A DNA stretch of 51,440 bases from Eubacteriales bacterium (GTDB lineage Bacteria; Bacillota; Clostridia; Oscillospirales; CAG-382). Numbering within the stretch: position 1 is the stretch's first letter; every line of letters starts with the position of its first letter. This document shows positions 16,160 to 26,331 of the stretch, in pieces. The notes beneath the pieces were generated by a model. The model ran no database searches, was not told the origin of the DNA, and was given only the letters and a program-made list of their open reading frames with translations. The position numbers and the translations under genes were made by a program. The stretch spans positions 1 through 51,440 of the forward strand of contig JAQVPJ010000017.1 of the NCBI GenBank assembly GCA_028702135.1, in the 5' to 3' direction.

Positions 16160-17094
16160 TTATCCGAACCCTTAATAATCATTTCCGCTTCGGAAAACAG
16201 CTCATATATAATCTCCGCACAGGTCTGTTCCTTTTTGACGAGTCCAGCGCTCTGACCTGCCATAAAGCTTCCCGTTTTAAGATCTCCTTCACGGGCTGCA
16301 CGGCGCAGGGAACCTGCACCGAGCTCTTCAAATTCCTCGTTTGTTATACCGGTGTCATATTCCCTTGAAGCGAGCGAGCGGGAGAATTCGTTTTTTAGCT
16401 GTCTTACTGGATGCCCGAGACGCCTTCCCGTCGTTATCGTATCGCTGTCCTTTGCCGCAATAACCTTATCCTTGTAATTTTGGTGTATCGTGCATTCTTT
16501 TGCCACAAGAAACCGCGTTCCGAGCTGAACGCCCTGCGCACCGAGCATCAACGCCGCTGCCACGCCTCTGCCGTCGGCAATACCGCCCGCTGCTATAACC
16601 GGAACATCCACTGCGGCGGAAACCTGCGGAACCAGCGCCATTGTGTTCAATTCTCCAATATGACCGCCGGCCTCCCCACCCTCTGCGACTACAGCGCAAG
16701 CACCGGCTCTTACTACTCTTATCGCTATCGCTGTGGAAGGGATGACGGGTATTACCTTTATGCCGGCTGACAGCCATGATTCCATATATATCAGAGGACT
16801 TCCTGCACCGGTAACAACGATGGGGATATTTTCTTCAACAACAACCCGTGCAGCCTCTTGTGCGTAAGGGCTCATGAGCATTATGTTTACGCCGAACGGC
16901 TTGTCGGTGAGCTTTTTTGTTTTTCTTATCTCCTCGCGAAGCTGTTCCCCGTTGGAGTTCATTGCCGCTACGATTCCAAGCCCGCCGGCATTCGACACCG
17001 CCGATGCCAAAGAAGCGTCAGCTACCCAAGCCATTCCGCCCTGAAAAACAGGATATTCGATTCCGAGAAGCTCACAGATTTTTGTTTTAATCAA
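16147..17094 (-). CDS. fabK: FMN-dependent enoyl-ACP reductase II
   Basis: 315 aa, nitronate monooxygenase-like barrel. EYPVFQGGMAWVAD at the start, the active-site segment EGGEAGGHIG, AAGGIADGRGVAAAL and GVQLGTRFL for FMN binding are present. In this operon it is the only enoyl reductase; no fabI or fabL is seen. FabK-type organisms are typically insensitive to triclosan; that is family knowledge, not shown here. Confidence 0.94.
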   Translation of the reverse strand: MIKTKICELLGIEYPVFQGGMAWVADASLASAVSNAGGLGIVAAMNSNGEQLREEIRKTKKLTDKPFGVNIMLMSPYAQEAARVVVEENIPIVVTGAGSPLIYMESWLSAGIKVIPVIPSTAIAIRVVRAGACAVVAEGGEAGGHIGELNTMALVPQVSAAVDVPVIAAGGIADGRGVAAALMLGAQGVQLGTRFLVAKECTIHQNYKDKVIAAKDSDTITTGRRLGHPVRQLKNEFSRSLASREYDTGITNEEFEELGAGSLRRAAREGDLKTGSFMAGQSAGLVKKEQTCAEIIYELFSEAEMIIKGSDKWIR

Positions 17095-17116
17095 CTTGTT
17101 TACCTCTTGACCTCTT

Positions 17117-17353
17117 CTACTTTTTGGATTCAGCGTCTATTTTCGATTGAATATGCTTTTCCAAATCCCCGATTGTTTTAATGTCCGAGCTCATCTCTAT
17201 TGAGATTTTAAACTCGTCCTCAAGCGTCATAACGATTTCGGCAACATCGAGAGAATCAAAGGACATATCCTCAAATGTGCTCTCCGCACTTAAATTTGCG
17301 GCATCCACATCGTACTGCTCCGATAAAATCTGAATAATTTTTTCTTTTATCAT
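17117..17353 (-). CDS. acpP: Acyl carrier protein
   Basis: 78 aa, acidic. The phosphopantetheine attachment serine is Ser34 in FDSLDVAEI, and a typical four-helix pattern surrounds it. The open frame extends upstream into fabH, but GGAGGG seven bases before the ATG at 17353 sets the start. Lies between fabH and fabK. Confidence 0.95.
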   Translation of the reverse strand: MIKEKIIQILSEQYDVDAANLSAESTFEDMSFDSLDVAEIVMTLEDEFKISIEMSSDIKTIGDLEKHIQSKIDAESKK

Positions 17354-17375
17354 TTTATAACCCTCCGAAATATAT

Positions 17376-18338
17376 TTATTTATTCCATTCAATAATGCAA
17401 GCACCAGTCGTCAGTCCGGCACCGAAAGTACATAACATAAGAATGTCGCCCTTTTTCAGCTTTCCCTCCCTGTTCATCTCGTCAAGAAGCATTGGGATTG
17501 AAGCCGAGGATGTATTTCCGTACCTGTCGAGATTAACAGGAAACTTTTCCCCGCTCTGCCGCAGTTTCTTCCGTGCCGAATCTATAATACGTATGTTTGC
17601 CTGATGAAATATATAGTAATCCGGGTCGCTTGCTGTCATGCTGTGTTTTTCGAGCATAGAGCTTATCTCCCTGATAATCGAGGAAACCGCAAAAATATAT
17701 ATCTCCTGACCATCCATTTTAAGAAATGCTTTTTGTTCCGGTTGCTCGAAAAAGGGAATATTACCCGACGCTTTTTGAACATATAAATGCTCGTATTCGC
17801 CGTTGACGGTAAGCGATATGTCCTTGAAACCGTTCCCGCTTTCCAGCACCACAGCACCTGCTCCGTCTCCAAAGAGAACGCAGGTCGAGCGGTCTGACCA
17901 GTCGACAAGCTTAGACATTGCCTCGGCGCATACAATCAACGCTTTTTTTGCTTTTTTGGACTTGAAATAAGAATCCGCTATATCGAGTGCGAACAGAAAT
18001 CCCGAACAGCCCATGTTCATATCAAACTGACTGCTGCAGTTTATGCCTAACTTTTTACTTAAAAGACATGCGGTCGATGGTGATATATAATCGCCCTGCA
18101 ATGTTGAAAAAATCAACAGGTCAATCTCGGACGCAGATACGCCGGCATCCGCAATCGCTTCGGCGGAGGCTTTTACGGCGATATCCAAAAGGCTCTCGTC
18201 AGTCATAATCCTGCGTTCCCTTATTCCTGTACGTGTGCGGATCCATTCGTCGTTTGTATCGAGAAAACCTGCAAGGTCGTCGTTTGTAACAAGTTTTTTC
18301 GGATGACAGCTACCGGTTCCGGTTATATTAAAGCTCAT
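17376..18338 (-). CDS. fabH: 3-oxoacyl-ACP synthase III
   Basis: Initiating condensing enzyme, 320 aa. The triad is visible: Cys111 in MNMGCSGFLFAL, His in FHQANIRIID and Asn in YGNTSSASIP. The N-terminal TNDEWIRTRTGIRERR is diagnostic. GGAGGAAAG precedes the ATG, and the gene follows the marR gene by 14 bases, so both are in one transcript. Confidence 0.96.
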   Translation of the reverse strand: MSFNITGTGSCHPKKLVTNDDLAGFLDTNDEWIRTRTGIRERRIMTDESLLDIAVKASAEAIADAGVSASEIDLLIFSTLQGDYISPSTACLLSKKLGINCSSQFDMNMGCSGFLFALDIADSYFKSKKAKKALIVCAEAMSKLVDWSDRSTCVLFGDGAGAVVLESGNGFKDISLTVNGEYEHLYVQKASGNIPFFEQPEQKAFLKMDGQEIYIFAVSSIIREISSMLEKHSMTASDPDYYIFHQANIRIIDSARKKLRQSGEKFPVNLDRYGNTSSASIPMLLDEMNREGKLKKGDILMLCTFGAGLTTGACIIEWNK

Positions 18339-18352
18339 CTTTCCTCCATATG

Positions 18353-18802
18353 TCAGCGGTATTTTTCAAAATACTCATTCAGTCTTTCAAAGCAGCGTAC
18401 CAGAACTGCAAGCTCTTCCTCGCTGAATTCGTTGCTGATATTTTTTATCATATGCTGATGAAAAAGTCTGTGTCCTGCGTTTATTCTGCGTCCCTCCCGG
18501 GTCATTTTTACATAAACAACCCTGCCGTCATCAGTATCGCGGGATTTCTCAAGGAGCTCTTTTTTGACCAACTTATTGACCCCGACCGTAACTGCGGCGG
18601 TGGTAATTCCGAGATCAAGCGCAATGTCGCTGATGGTCCTTCCCTCCGGACCGCTCTTTCCCACACTTTCTATCATGTGGTACTCACTTATCGAGAGCTT
18701 TGTTCCGTGTCTTGCCTGAAGCGACTTTTCCTCAATTTTTCTTATGGAATTGTACGTATCTATGAGCTGTTCATTCAGCTTGGAATAGAAATCTGATTTC
18801 AT
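18353..18802 (-). CDS. MarR-family regulator, FabT-like
   Basis: 149 aa winged-helix repressor. The DNA-binding helices are around residues 55-85 (ISDIALDLGITTAAVTVGVN) with the beta-wing DTDDGRVVYV, flanked by dimerisation helices. Position at the head of the fatty acid operon, as for FabT in streptococci, indicates control of membrane lipid synthesis. A palindrome next to the -10 box of its own promoter suggests it represses the whole operon, itself included. In FabT systems acyl-ACP acts as co-repressor; whether this holds here is inference. Confidence 0.88.
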   Translation of the reverse strand: MKSDFYSKLNEQLIDTYNSIRKIEEKSLQARHGTKLSISEYHMIESVGKSGPEGRTISDIALDLGITTAAVTVGVNKLVKKELLEKSRDTDDGRVVYVKMTREGRRINAGHRLFHQHMIKNISNEFSEEELAVLVRCFERLNEYFEKYR

Positions 18803-18819
18803 AAGCCGCCTCCAATTAA

Positions 18820-18836
18820 TTAATTAGTTTAATTAA
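18820..18836 (-). promoter_or_regulatory. Candidate operator for the FabT-like regulator
   Basis: Perfect palindrome TTAATTA-GTT-TAATTAA directly abutting the -10 box, in the initially transcribed region. A MarR dimer here would block transcription of the operon. Confidence 0.6.
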
Positions 18837-18864
18837 ATATATCAGATTGTATGTGCTATGTCAA
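18836..18864 (-). promoter_or_regulatory. Promoter of the fatty acid operon
   Basis: Leftward TTGACA (18859-18864), 17 bp, TATATT (18836-18841). No other good promoter is seen inside the next 10 kb of tightly packed genes. Confidence 0.8.
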
Positions 18865-18884
18865 GCATTTTATTCTGTATAATA

Positions 18885-18931
18885 AAAATAATTTTATAAA
18901 ACGCACCCCCGGTTTTATCGCAGGGGTGCGT
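18885..18931 (-). terminator. Terminator of the glucan synthase gene
   Basis: Leftward stem ACGCACCCC/GGGGTGCGT (18901-18909 with 18923-18931), then a T-rich tract. It begins six bases after the stop codon. Confidence 0.8.
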
Positions 18932-18936
18932 CATAA

Positions 18937-21900
18937 TCATTGCAGGACCGGAACCACAAGCAGATGTTCTCCCGGAGGGATCTCTGCCGGCAGAGTGACA
19001 GGGCTTCCGTCAAACAAAGGTTCCGCCTCGTCCTTAAGCGCTATAACCGTCAGCTTGTAACCGTTATATGAGATTTCCGCTTTGTATTCAGTTATCGGCT
19101 TTACGTCTATTTTATTAAAACCCTCTGTCAGAGAAATTCCCATCACATATTCGAGCATCGCTTTATAATACCAGGCAGCAGCACCGGTGTACCAGCTCCA
19201 GCCTCCCCTGCCCTCGTGATTCAGCGTTGAATACACATCTGCGCTGATCACATATGGTTCGGTTTTGTATTTCTTTGCGGCTTCAAAATCGGTACATCTC
19301 GCCGCCGGATTAATCGCATTCATTATCTCAAGGCCTATCTCTCGCTTTCCTGCTAAAATATAACCTATCGCCGCCCATACCGCAGCGTGAGTGTACTGTC
19401 CGCCGTTCTCCCTGATTCCGGCGACATAGCCTTTTATATAACCAACATTCAGCTCACTGTCCGCAAAAGGTAGTGAAAACAGCTTGAAGATTTTGTTCTT
19501 TTTGTCGAATAGGATATTATATGCATGATCCAGAGCCACCGAAACCCTGTCATCGCCGCCTTTGACCATAGCCGCGAAGCACTGCGGCAGGATATCGATT
19601 TCACATTCCTTATTTCCCTTGACCCCGATAACGCTACCGTCGTCATGAAAAGCTCTTGCATACCACTCCCCTATATATGCGTTTTTCTCGATGTTTTCAA
19701 GAAGCTCATCTTCAACGGCACTATAATGGGAAGCTATCTCAAAATCACCTTTATGCTTCATAATCGGCATAAAAGCCCTGATGGTAAGGATATAGAAAAA
19801 CGAGGTGAACAGACTCTCGCCTCTGCCGAGAACCCCGACCTGGGAAAAAGCATCGTTCCAGTCGCAGGAGCCTAAAAGTGAAAGCCCGTGCACTCCGAAC
19901 CGCTCTCCGTTAGATAAAGCCCGCAGACAATGTTTGTAAACGCTCTCCTTAATCCCGCTCGGCAGAGGCAGCTCATACCGCTCCGCATCCGTGCCGAGCA
20001 CCGGAGAGGTGATATACTCTGCCTCAAGCTCCAAAACCGAGTAGTCGTCGGTCTTACTTATATAATCGGCAGTAACATACGGAAGCCATAAAAAATCATC
20101 GGAGCATTTGGAACGAACCCCCCTGTTCTGACCGTTCAAAAAAATCGGGTGCCACCAGTGTTGAACATCTCCCTCGGTATACTGATGAGCACAGGCTCTT
20201 ACTATGTGTTCTCTGACGAGCCCGGGCTGCGAATAAACTAAGCATAGGCAATCCTGAAGCTGGTCGCGAAAACCGTAAGCACCCCCCGACTGATAAAAGG
20301 ACGCGCGTGCGAAAAAGCGGCAAACCGAAGCCTGATACGGCAGAAACTCATTGAAAAGCAGCGACACGGAGCGACTTCTGCTAAAAAGGCGGATGTTCGG
20401 TATCATTGAGTATGCAAAGCCCTTTGCCCGTTCAAGTTCCGTGCTGAAAAGTTCGCCGTTTATTTTGTCAATCATCTCGCAAACGCTTTCCTCACTAACG
20501 CCTGCTCCGATAAAAAATATCCCCTCGGTTCCGGTAAACGATACCGCTGCAATATCATCAATACCGCTGTTTACTCCGAGCATCAGCGTAGAATAATCGG
20601 TATCGGTTCTCCCGTTTCCGACAACCCCGATAAAACCTATTTCATCTGAAAAATCCGCGCTGGTCTCGTTTTTAAAAAGCAGGCAGGTCGCACCGGGTGT
20701 CACATGTTTTTTTACCTGAAGACAAAAGGCCCCTGTAAATGATGCGCCCATGACGGGACGGGTTACCAAAGCCGCGCGCGACTTTTCACTTCCCTCATAT
20801 TTTACCTTATAGAATTTCAGCGGCATATTTTCACAGATAAAAACAGTTAGTGTGTATCCGCTTTTATACACACTCCCTTTATATACCGCAACACCGTTCA
20901 TATAGACGACCTCGGCTGAAGCGGCACATAGGTCGTAATTATTGCCGCCTACCTGTAAAATCATACGTTCTCCGTCGGAAAGGCTGTAAGGATCTCCCTC
21001 AAACGGTGTAATACGCTTTTCTCTCGAATTATCAGCAAAAGTATAGCATAAAGAGCTATCGGAGATTACGCTCCCGAAACACCTGCCTGCAATGACATAG
21101 GAATAGGGCATTTTCAGCGGAAAGCTCTTGTCAACGGTAAAGCCGCCGCCGTGAAAGTAACCCCCGTAAACGCAAAAAGCGTCCTCCGGTATAACCGCTT
21201 TATAATCCCCGATTGCGGTTCTTATCTGTTCTGCAAACTGCACCGGAGTTTTTACCGAACGGGTTCCTATGTCGTTTAGAACATCCACATACAGAGCAGA
21301 GCAAAGCTTAAGAAACCTTATAAAATCCTTGTCTGAGTTGTCCACGTTGCGTATGAATATTCCGCCGTTTTTGTTTAAAAAAGCATTTATACCGAGCTGC
21401 TCGCAAATATTGCGGATGCTCCTTTCGGCAGGGCGGTTGTACTTATCCTCATCGGCTATCAGAAAAACCATTTCAAAGCGTATATATGATTCTGTCAGCA
21501 CCAAAAAAGCGGATAAAAATCTCAAAACAACCCTTTCGTTTTTATCGGATAGAAACACTGTTACCAGAGGATAATCACCCGAAATCCCCTGCTTCCATAA
21601 AGTATTTATGGTCCCGCAGGCAAAGCTCTCCATATTTTTTACACTTACAGGGAATAAAATCGCCTGAAGAACACGTTCGGTTTCAGGCAGCGTAATTACC
21701 GCCGTATCAGGCTCCTTCTGCTGCTTTCTGGCCTTGATTATATTCCCTCTTGCTTCCCGGCGGCTCTGGGCAAGGCTTACCAACAGCGTCGCTCTTCCGC
21801 CCGGAACTGCTTCCGTCTTTATTATGCAGACAGGATTTACACAGGGACCTGTCTCGTTCTGTAAACGTACTGTGGCAATTCCGGTTAGGGATTCCATACC

Positions 21901-24900
21901 GCCTGCATTAAAGCCGTCTTTACGAGTTGTAAACTCAAAGTTTACTGACGTGTCCTGCAACGCTGCCGCGAGGTACAATTCCCTTTCTTCCTCTGCACGC
22001 GGGCGGCGGGAAAAGTATATTATTTTTTCCTTAGGATCATAATCTGCTTCGATGAACAGCTTTGAAAAAGAGGGATGAGCGGAATAGCTTTTCATATCCG
22101 CCATAAGCGGTTCAAAGCAGAATAAAAGACCGTAAAATCTTTTGCTTTCCGCTTTTGTTTCTATGATGAAAGTATCTGCTTTGGGATGTATCGAATATTT
22201 TACCCTGCCAGTAAACGCTTTTGACGAGGAGATATGCGAGGCATAAAAGCCACCCTTTTCAAAAGAATAAACCCCCTCTCTGTACAACGGCGCACAGCCG
22301 AAGATTTCTTCCATGTCGAAAAACTGGGCTGTAAACGAATGTTTAAGCGAGTATCTGTCAAAAGCGGTATCGCATAACGGAAACTCTCCCTTTCTGAACT
22401 GCACATGGCCGCTGCCGGAGCATATAATGCTCAGACTGTTGCGGGTAATGCAGGTTACGGCAGGCATTTGGAGCGCATTTTCGTTTTCCGTAACCGTGCG
22501 GTGACGTTTCGGAATAGGCAGCTTGATGTCTGCGTTTATCGCATTGCGTTCGTCCTCAAACATATGCGCGTCCGTAGGTATTTTTTCCTGTAACAGCTCA
22601 TATGCAGCACCCATTTTCTTATCACTCATAAATCTTTTTACAAAAATATTATTTTCACAGGCATTTGCACATGCGATAATACTCATCCCGATATGGTGCG
22701 CCATATAGGAACGCACGCATACGCCGCTCTCACCTGCTGCGCCGGCTTTTCCTGCACCCTTTGCGCGTGCCGGCGTCATGTCGAGCGCCTCATATAGACC
22801 GTGCTTCCCATACATGCCCGCTTCTTCAAAACGCTTAAGGTTGCTAATCGCACTATTATTGCATATACAGAGCGACAGGAAGGTGGAATAGGGCGATAAT
22901 ACCGCTTCATCACCGTTGTAGCGTTTAAGAGCGATTTTTTGAACTCCGTGCGCTTTATACTGATAATTCATGTCGGAGTCGAAAGAGTAAAACGCACTCT
23001 CCGAAATACCCCACATCCTGTTGTAACGCGTACGCTTTTGCTCGGACACAGCAAAGCTGAGGCTTTCAAAGACAAAGGAATTTCTGTAAATCGGGAGAAA
23101 CAGATGCGGCATAAGATATTCAAACGCCGTACCCGACCAGCTTATCATGCCTATATAGCCTCCGTCTGTAGTCAGAGTCCTCCCAAGTGACTTCCAATGC
23201 TTTTTGGGAACGATTCCGCTTGCGAGAGCGTAATATCCCGTAAGCCTCGCTTCGCTCATAAAAAGGTCATAATAAATATTGTCCGGTTTTCCGCTCTGTG
23301 CGTCTATGCCGAGCGTGAACAGATTGCGTCTGGGATTATATAGAGCGGAGAAATCGCACTCCTCTATTAACTTATCACAAACACCTATCAGTCGTGACGC
23401 TCTCTCGTTTTCTTTCAACTCCATCAACCCCTGCCTCAGAGCGATAAGAATCGTTATAAAATTTCCGCTGTCAACGGTGGAAATATATCCGTTTCCGAGA
23501 ACCGATAGTGTTTTAATGTCGTACCAGTTGTATAGATGACCATTATACTTTTCCAGCGACTCCACCGTAGCGAAGCTGTTTTCAAGCCTTGCAAGCATCT
23601 CGTCGGTACCGATAAAACCGAGGTCCTTAGCCGCAAGCACCGAAATAAGATAAAAACCTATATTTGTAGGTGACGAACGGTAGGCGACAAGCTCGGCAGG
23701 CGAGAGCTGAATATTATCCGGCGGCAAATAGTTGCTCTTTTTATTGACATTATCAACAAAATAACCCCACATCTCCCTTGCGTGTGACAAAAGGAATTTC
23801 TTATCCTCCGGGGAAAAGGTGGTCGTATATATATCGTGTCCGCTGCTCCCGAGCGGCTTTGATGAAAAATATGCGAATACAGGAAAGATGAAATATGCCA
23901 GCCCCAACAGCTTTGCAGGATATACGGGGGATAGGAAAAACATAAGTGCGCCGGTTACAGCGGAGACGATACATTTCCTTATATAATAAAAAACGCTGTC
24001 GCGGTCCATGCTGTCACTCTCGACTGCAGTTACCCATTCCAGGAGCTTCTCACCGCTGAACTTCATCCTCCATATAGCTCTTACGGCGGCATCCGCTGTG
24101 ATTACCGCCATATGACACGAAACGCATATCTCGTAAAAAGTGCGTGCAACAGTCTGATATATCGCAGTAGATGCCTGTGAGAAGAATCTGCGCAACGCAA
24201 AGGGTTTTCCCGAAAACAATATTGTCATAACAGATAAAAAGCACGGAACGATCAGATATGAGAACGAAAAGACTATCAAAAGAAATCCTGTTTGCGTATC
24301 TGCTGTCAAAAAACCGCCCAGAACTGCGCATATCACAGCAAAAACCGGTGTTAAATGCCTCAATACATTTTCCAGTATTTTAAATTTTGACAACCCGTCG
24401 ACAGTATCCCCTTTCAAGAATCGCAGATTTTGGAAATCACCTCTTATCCATCGGTGGAGCCTGGTGCAGTAGGATATGGTGTTTTTCGGAGTGGAATCGG
24501 TAAGAGTAATATCCGACACAAAGCAAGCGCGCAGGATACTACCCTCCAAAATATCATGACTTAAAATCCAGCCGTCGGGCAATTTCGTCGAAACAAGACT
24601 GTCAAATAAATCTACTGAAAACAATCCCTTCCCGCAGAAAACTCCCGTATCAAAAATACTTTGATACCGATCAAACGCAGCGCTTTCGTATATGTCGGTT
24701 CCTCCGACTCCCGATATTAAACGCGAAAAATGCGTTTTGTATGCTCCGCTCAGCTCCGTTCTCATAAGCGGCTGAAAAATCGCATAGCCTTCCGTCACCC
24801 TGCCTCCGAAGACTTGCGGTTTATTCAGAGGATGCAGAGCAACACCGAGAAGTTCATTTATGCTTCCGAGGGAAAGGTTCGTATCGGCATCAAGCGTAAG

Positions 24901-26142
24901 AATATATTTGATCGTACTTATAAAGTCCCCTCCGTAGTAGCCGCCGCCTCTTTGACTGCCGGTTTTTATATAGCTGACCAAATCGACTACAGCACCGCGC
25001 TTACGCTCTCTGCCTCCGAACAAGCCGTCCTTTTTGTTTTCGCTGCGTTCCCTTATAAAAAGACAAAACTTCCCGCCGTGTTCATTATTCAGAAGGTCAA
25101 TACGCTCTTTCGCATACATTATTGTTTTTTCATCACCCGGTCTGCGCTTTTCCTTAGCGTCGGGCAGGTCACCGAGTATTCCAAAAAATATATTTTTATC
25201 CCTGTTTAAAAGGTAAAACCGTTCAAGATTGTCAAACAGATGACTGTCCTTTTCGGGACCGAATAAAAGCGTTGTAATAACGACCAGCGTTTTTGCATCT
25301 TCGGGAACTGAGTTTAGCTTGATGCGGGCAATGGGTTTTCCTTTTATGAATTTAGACATAGCAAAATCAGCAACAGCAAGCCCCGCTTCACAAATTGGCA
25401 GTAATAAAAGAACGGTCCAGTAGTGTATGGAAATAAACGAAAAAAAAGCAGTGGCGAAGAAAACAGTGACTGCAATAGCAAAATAGATCCACCCGTTTCT
25501 TTTCTGCCTTTGAAAAAGCAACGATCCGATGGTTCTTTTCTCTCTTTCGGCACGTGTTGCAAGCTGTTTTGCTCCATCCGACTCATATATTTTTCTTGAA
25601 CGGCAATATGCGGCAAGTGCGCTCCTGTAAGCATTTTTAGTCTGCTCGGTGTAATTAGAATACTCTCGCTCGTTATCAATGAAAACCTGCTCCGGTGTCC
25701 ATGCGCAGCCGAACAGCTCCTCGCTGTCAATCTCTCCGATATAACGCAAAAGATTAACCGAATTAGGCAGTACCGATAATCCTTCTCCGCTTTCGCAGGC
25801 CTTTCCTATTCGAATAAGGCAGGCGCAGGCGATAAGCGAAGGTATTGCGTAAAGCTGATCGCAGGAAAATGTATGCATGCTCAGTGACTGCGAAAGATAC
25901 GAGCAGAGTTCTGTCTCATCAAACTTGTAATTTTTCTCCTCACAGAAGGCACTGATAAACTCAAAGCACCCGCTGTCCTCCACGGCGGTGATAAAACTCT
26001 TTGCTTTTAATACGGAACGGTAGTGTCTGTCAATAAGATAAAAATTATCATATATCCAAAGGTATTCCCTGTGCTCGCCTGAAAACGAGATTTTTGTCTG
26101 CTTATAAGCGTTCTTTACCTGCTTTATAATCCCTTTTTTCAT
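18937..26142 (-). CDS. Cyclic beta-1,2-glucan synthase homologue (NdvB/Cgs type)
   Basis: A giant membrane enzyme, 2401 aa. Residues 1-210 are soluble and two membrane segments lie near 217-258. The GT84-type transferase domain (about 280-590) has LTLDADTNL near 416-424 and HRWIRGD of the RxxRW motif near 563-569. Further membrane helices span about 595-760. A glycoamylase-like domain (about 780-1190) contains MWGISESAFY. The C-terminal third is GH94-like, with VQHWWHP, CDWNDAF (predicted general acid near 2100) and GGWSWYTGAAAW. Relatives in Brucella and Rhizobium are about 2800 aa and make periplasmic cyclic glucans; this one is shorter, and in a Gram-positive the product may be extracellular or linear. 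Monocistronic. Confidence 0.88.
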   Translation of the reverse strand: MKKGIIKQVKNAYKQTKISFSGEHREYLWIYDNFYLIDRHYRSVLKAKSFITAVEDSGCFEFISAFCEEKNYKFDETELCSYLSQSLSMHTFSCDQLYAIPSLIACACLIRIGKACESGEGLSVLPNSVNLLRYIGEIDSEELFGCAWTPEQVFIDNEREYSNYTEQTKNAYRSALAAYCRSRKIYESDGAKQLATRAEREKRTIGSLLFQRQKRNGWIYFAIAVTVFFATAFFSFISIHYWTVLLLLPICEAGLAVADFAMSKFIKGKPIARIKLNSVPEDAKTLVVITTLLFGPEKDSHLFDNLERFYLLNRDKNIFFGILGDLPDAKEKRRPGDEKTIMYAKERIDLLNNEHGGKFCLFIRERSENKKDGLFGGRERKRGAVVDLVSYIKTGSQRGGGYYGGDFISTIKYILTLDADTNLSLGSINELLGVALHPLNKPQVFGGRVTEGYAIFQPLMRTELSGAYKTHFSRLISGVGGTDIYESAAFDRYQSIFDTGVFCGKGLFSVDLFDSLVSTKLPDGWILSHDILEGSILRACFVSDITLTDSTPKNTISYCTRLHRWIRGDFQNLRFLKGDTVDGLSKFKILENVLRHLTPVFAVICAVLGGFLTADTQTGFLLIVFSFSYLIVPCFLSVMTILFSGKPFALRRFFSQASTAIYQTVARTFYEICVSCHMAVITADAAVRAIWRMKFSGEKLLEWVTAVESDSMDRDSVFYYIRKCIVSAVTGALMFFLSPVYPAKLLGLAYFIFPVFAYFSSKPLGSSGHDIYTTTFSPEDKKFLLSHAREMWGYFVDNVNKKSNYLPPDNIQLSPAELVAYRSSPTNIGFYLISVLAAKDLGFIGTDEMLARLENSFATVESLEKYNGHLYNWYDIKTLSVLGNGYISTVDSGNFITILIALRQGLMELKENERASRLIGVCDKLIEECDFSALYNPRRNLFTLGIDAQSGKPDNIYYDLFMSEARLTGYYALASGIVPKKHWKSLGRTLTTDGGYIGMISWSGTAFEYLMPHLFLPIYRNSFVFESLSFAVSEQKRTRYNRMWGISESAFYSFDSDMNYQYKAHGVQKIALKRYNGDEAVLSPYSTFLSLCICNNSAISNLKRFEEAGMYGKHGLYEALDMTPARAKGAGKAGAAGESGVCVRSYMAHHIGMSIIACANACENNIFVKRFMSDKKMGAAYELLQEKIPTDAHMFEDERNAINADIKLPIPKRHRTVTENENALQMPAVTCITRNSLSIICSGSGHVQFRKGEFPLCDTAFDRYSLKHSFTAQFFDMEEIFGCAPLYREGVYSFEKGGFYASHISSSKAFTGRVKYSIHPKADTFIIETKAESKRFYGLLFCFEPLMADMKSYSAHPSFSKLFIEADYDPKEKIIYFSRRPRAEEERELYLAAALQDTSVNFEFTTRKDGFNAGGMESLTGIATVRLQNETGPCVNPVCIIKTEAVPGGRATLLVSLAQSRREARGNIIKARKQQKEPDTAVITLPETERVLQAILFPVSVKNMESFACGTINTLWKQGISGDYPLVTVFLSDKNERVVLRFLSAFLVLTESYIRFEMVFLIADEDKYNRPAERSIRNICEQLGINAFLNKNGGIFIRNVDNSDKDFIRFLKLCSALYVDVLNDIGTRSVKTPVQFAEQIRTAIGDYKAVIPEDAFCVYGGYFHGGGFTVDKSFPLKMPYSYVIAGRCFGSVISDSSLCYTFADNSREKRITPFEGDPYSLSDGERMILQVGGNNYDLCAASAEVVYMNGVAVYKGSVYKSGYTLTVFICENMPLKFYKVKYEGSEKSRAALVTRPVMGASFTGAFCLQVKKHVTPGATCLLFKNETSADFSDEIGFIGVVGNGRTDTDYSTLMLGVNSGIDDIAAVSFTGTEGIFFIGAGVSEESVCEMIDKINGELFSTELERAKGFAYSMIPNIRLFSRSRSVSLLFNEFLPYQASVCRFFARASFYQSGGAYGFRDQLQDCLCLVYSQPGLVREHIVRACAHQYTEGDVQHWWHPIFLNGQNRGVRSKCSDDFLWLPYVTADYISKTDDYSVLELEAEYITSPVLGTDAERYELPLPSGIKESVYKHCLRALSNGERFGVHGLSLLGSCDWNDAFSQVGVLGRGESLFTSFFYILTIRAFMPIMKHKGDFEIASHYSAVEDELLENIEKNAYIGEWYARAFHDDGSVIGVKGNKECEIDILPQCFAAMVKGGDDRVSVALDHAYNILFDKKNKIFKLFSLPFADSELNVGYIKGYVAGIRENGGQYTHAAVWAAIGYILAGKREIGLEIMNAINPAARCTDFEAAKKYKTEPYVISADVYSTLNHEGRGGWSWYTGAAAWYYKAMLEYVMGISLTEGFNKIDVKPITEYKAEISYNGYKLTVIALKDEAEPLFDGSPVTLPAEIPPGEHLLVVPVLQ

Positions 26143-26288
26143 GTATTGTCTATCCCTTTTTTGATGATTTGTTTGATATTATATAGAAAGCTAAGGTAAC
26201 TTCGGTTTTACCGTCTCTATTCGCCTTTGCTTCCTATAAGCTATATTTTGGAGCAAAAAAGGAAAATTTATACTTATATGAATTAAAG

Positions 26289-26318
26289 CAAAAAAAGAGC
26301 ACGCATATAGCGCGCCCC
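26289..26318 (-). terminator. Terminator of the dockerin esterase gene
   Basis: Leftward GC-rich hairpin (26297-26317, arms with G-T pairs around a TATA loop) followed by seven T residues. Confidence 0.75.
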
Positions 26319-26331
26319 GGTTTTTGTCAGA

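Noticed and set aside
16030-16368. Plus-strand frames inside the fatty acid operon (this and many others)
   Set aside because: They run antisense to clearly identified, gap-free fab/acc genes and lack ribosome sites.
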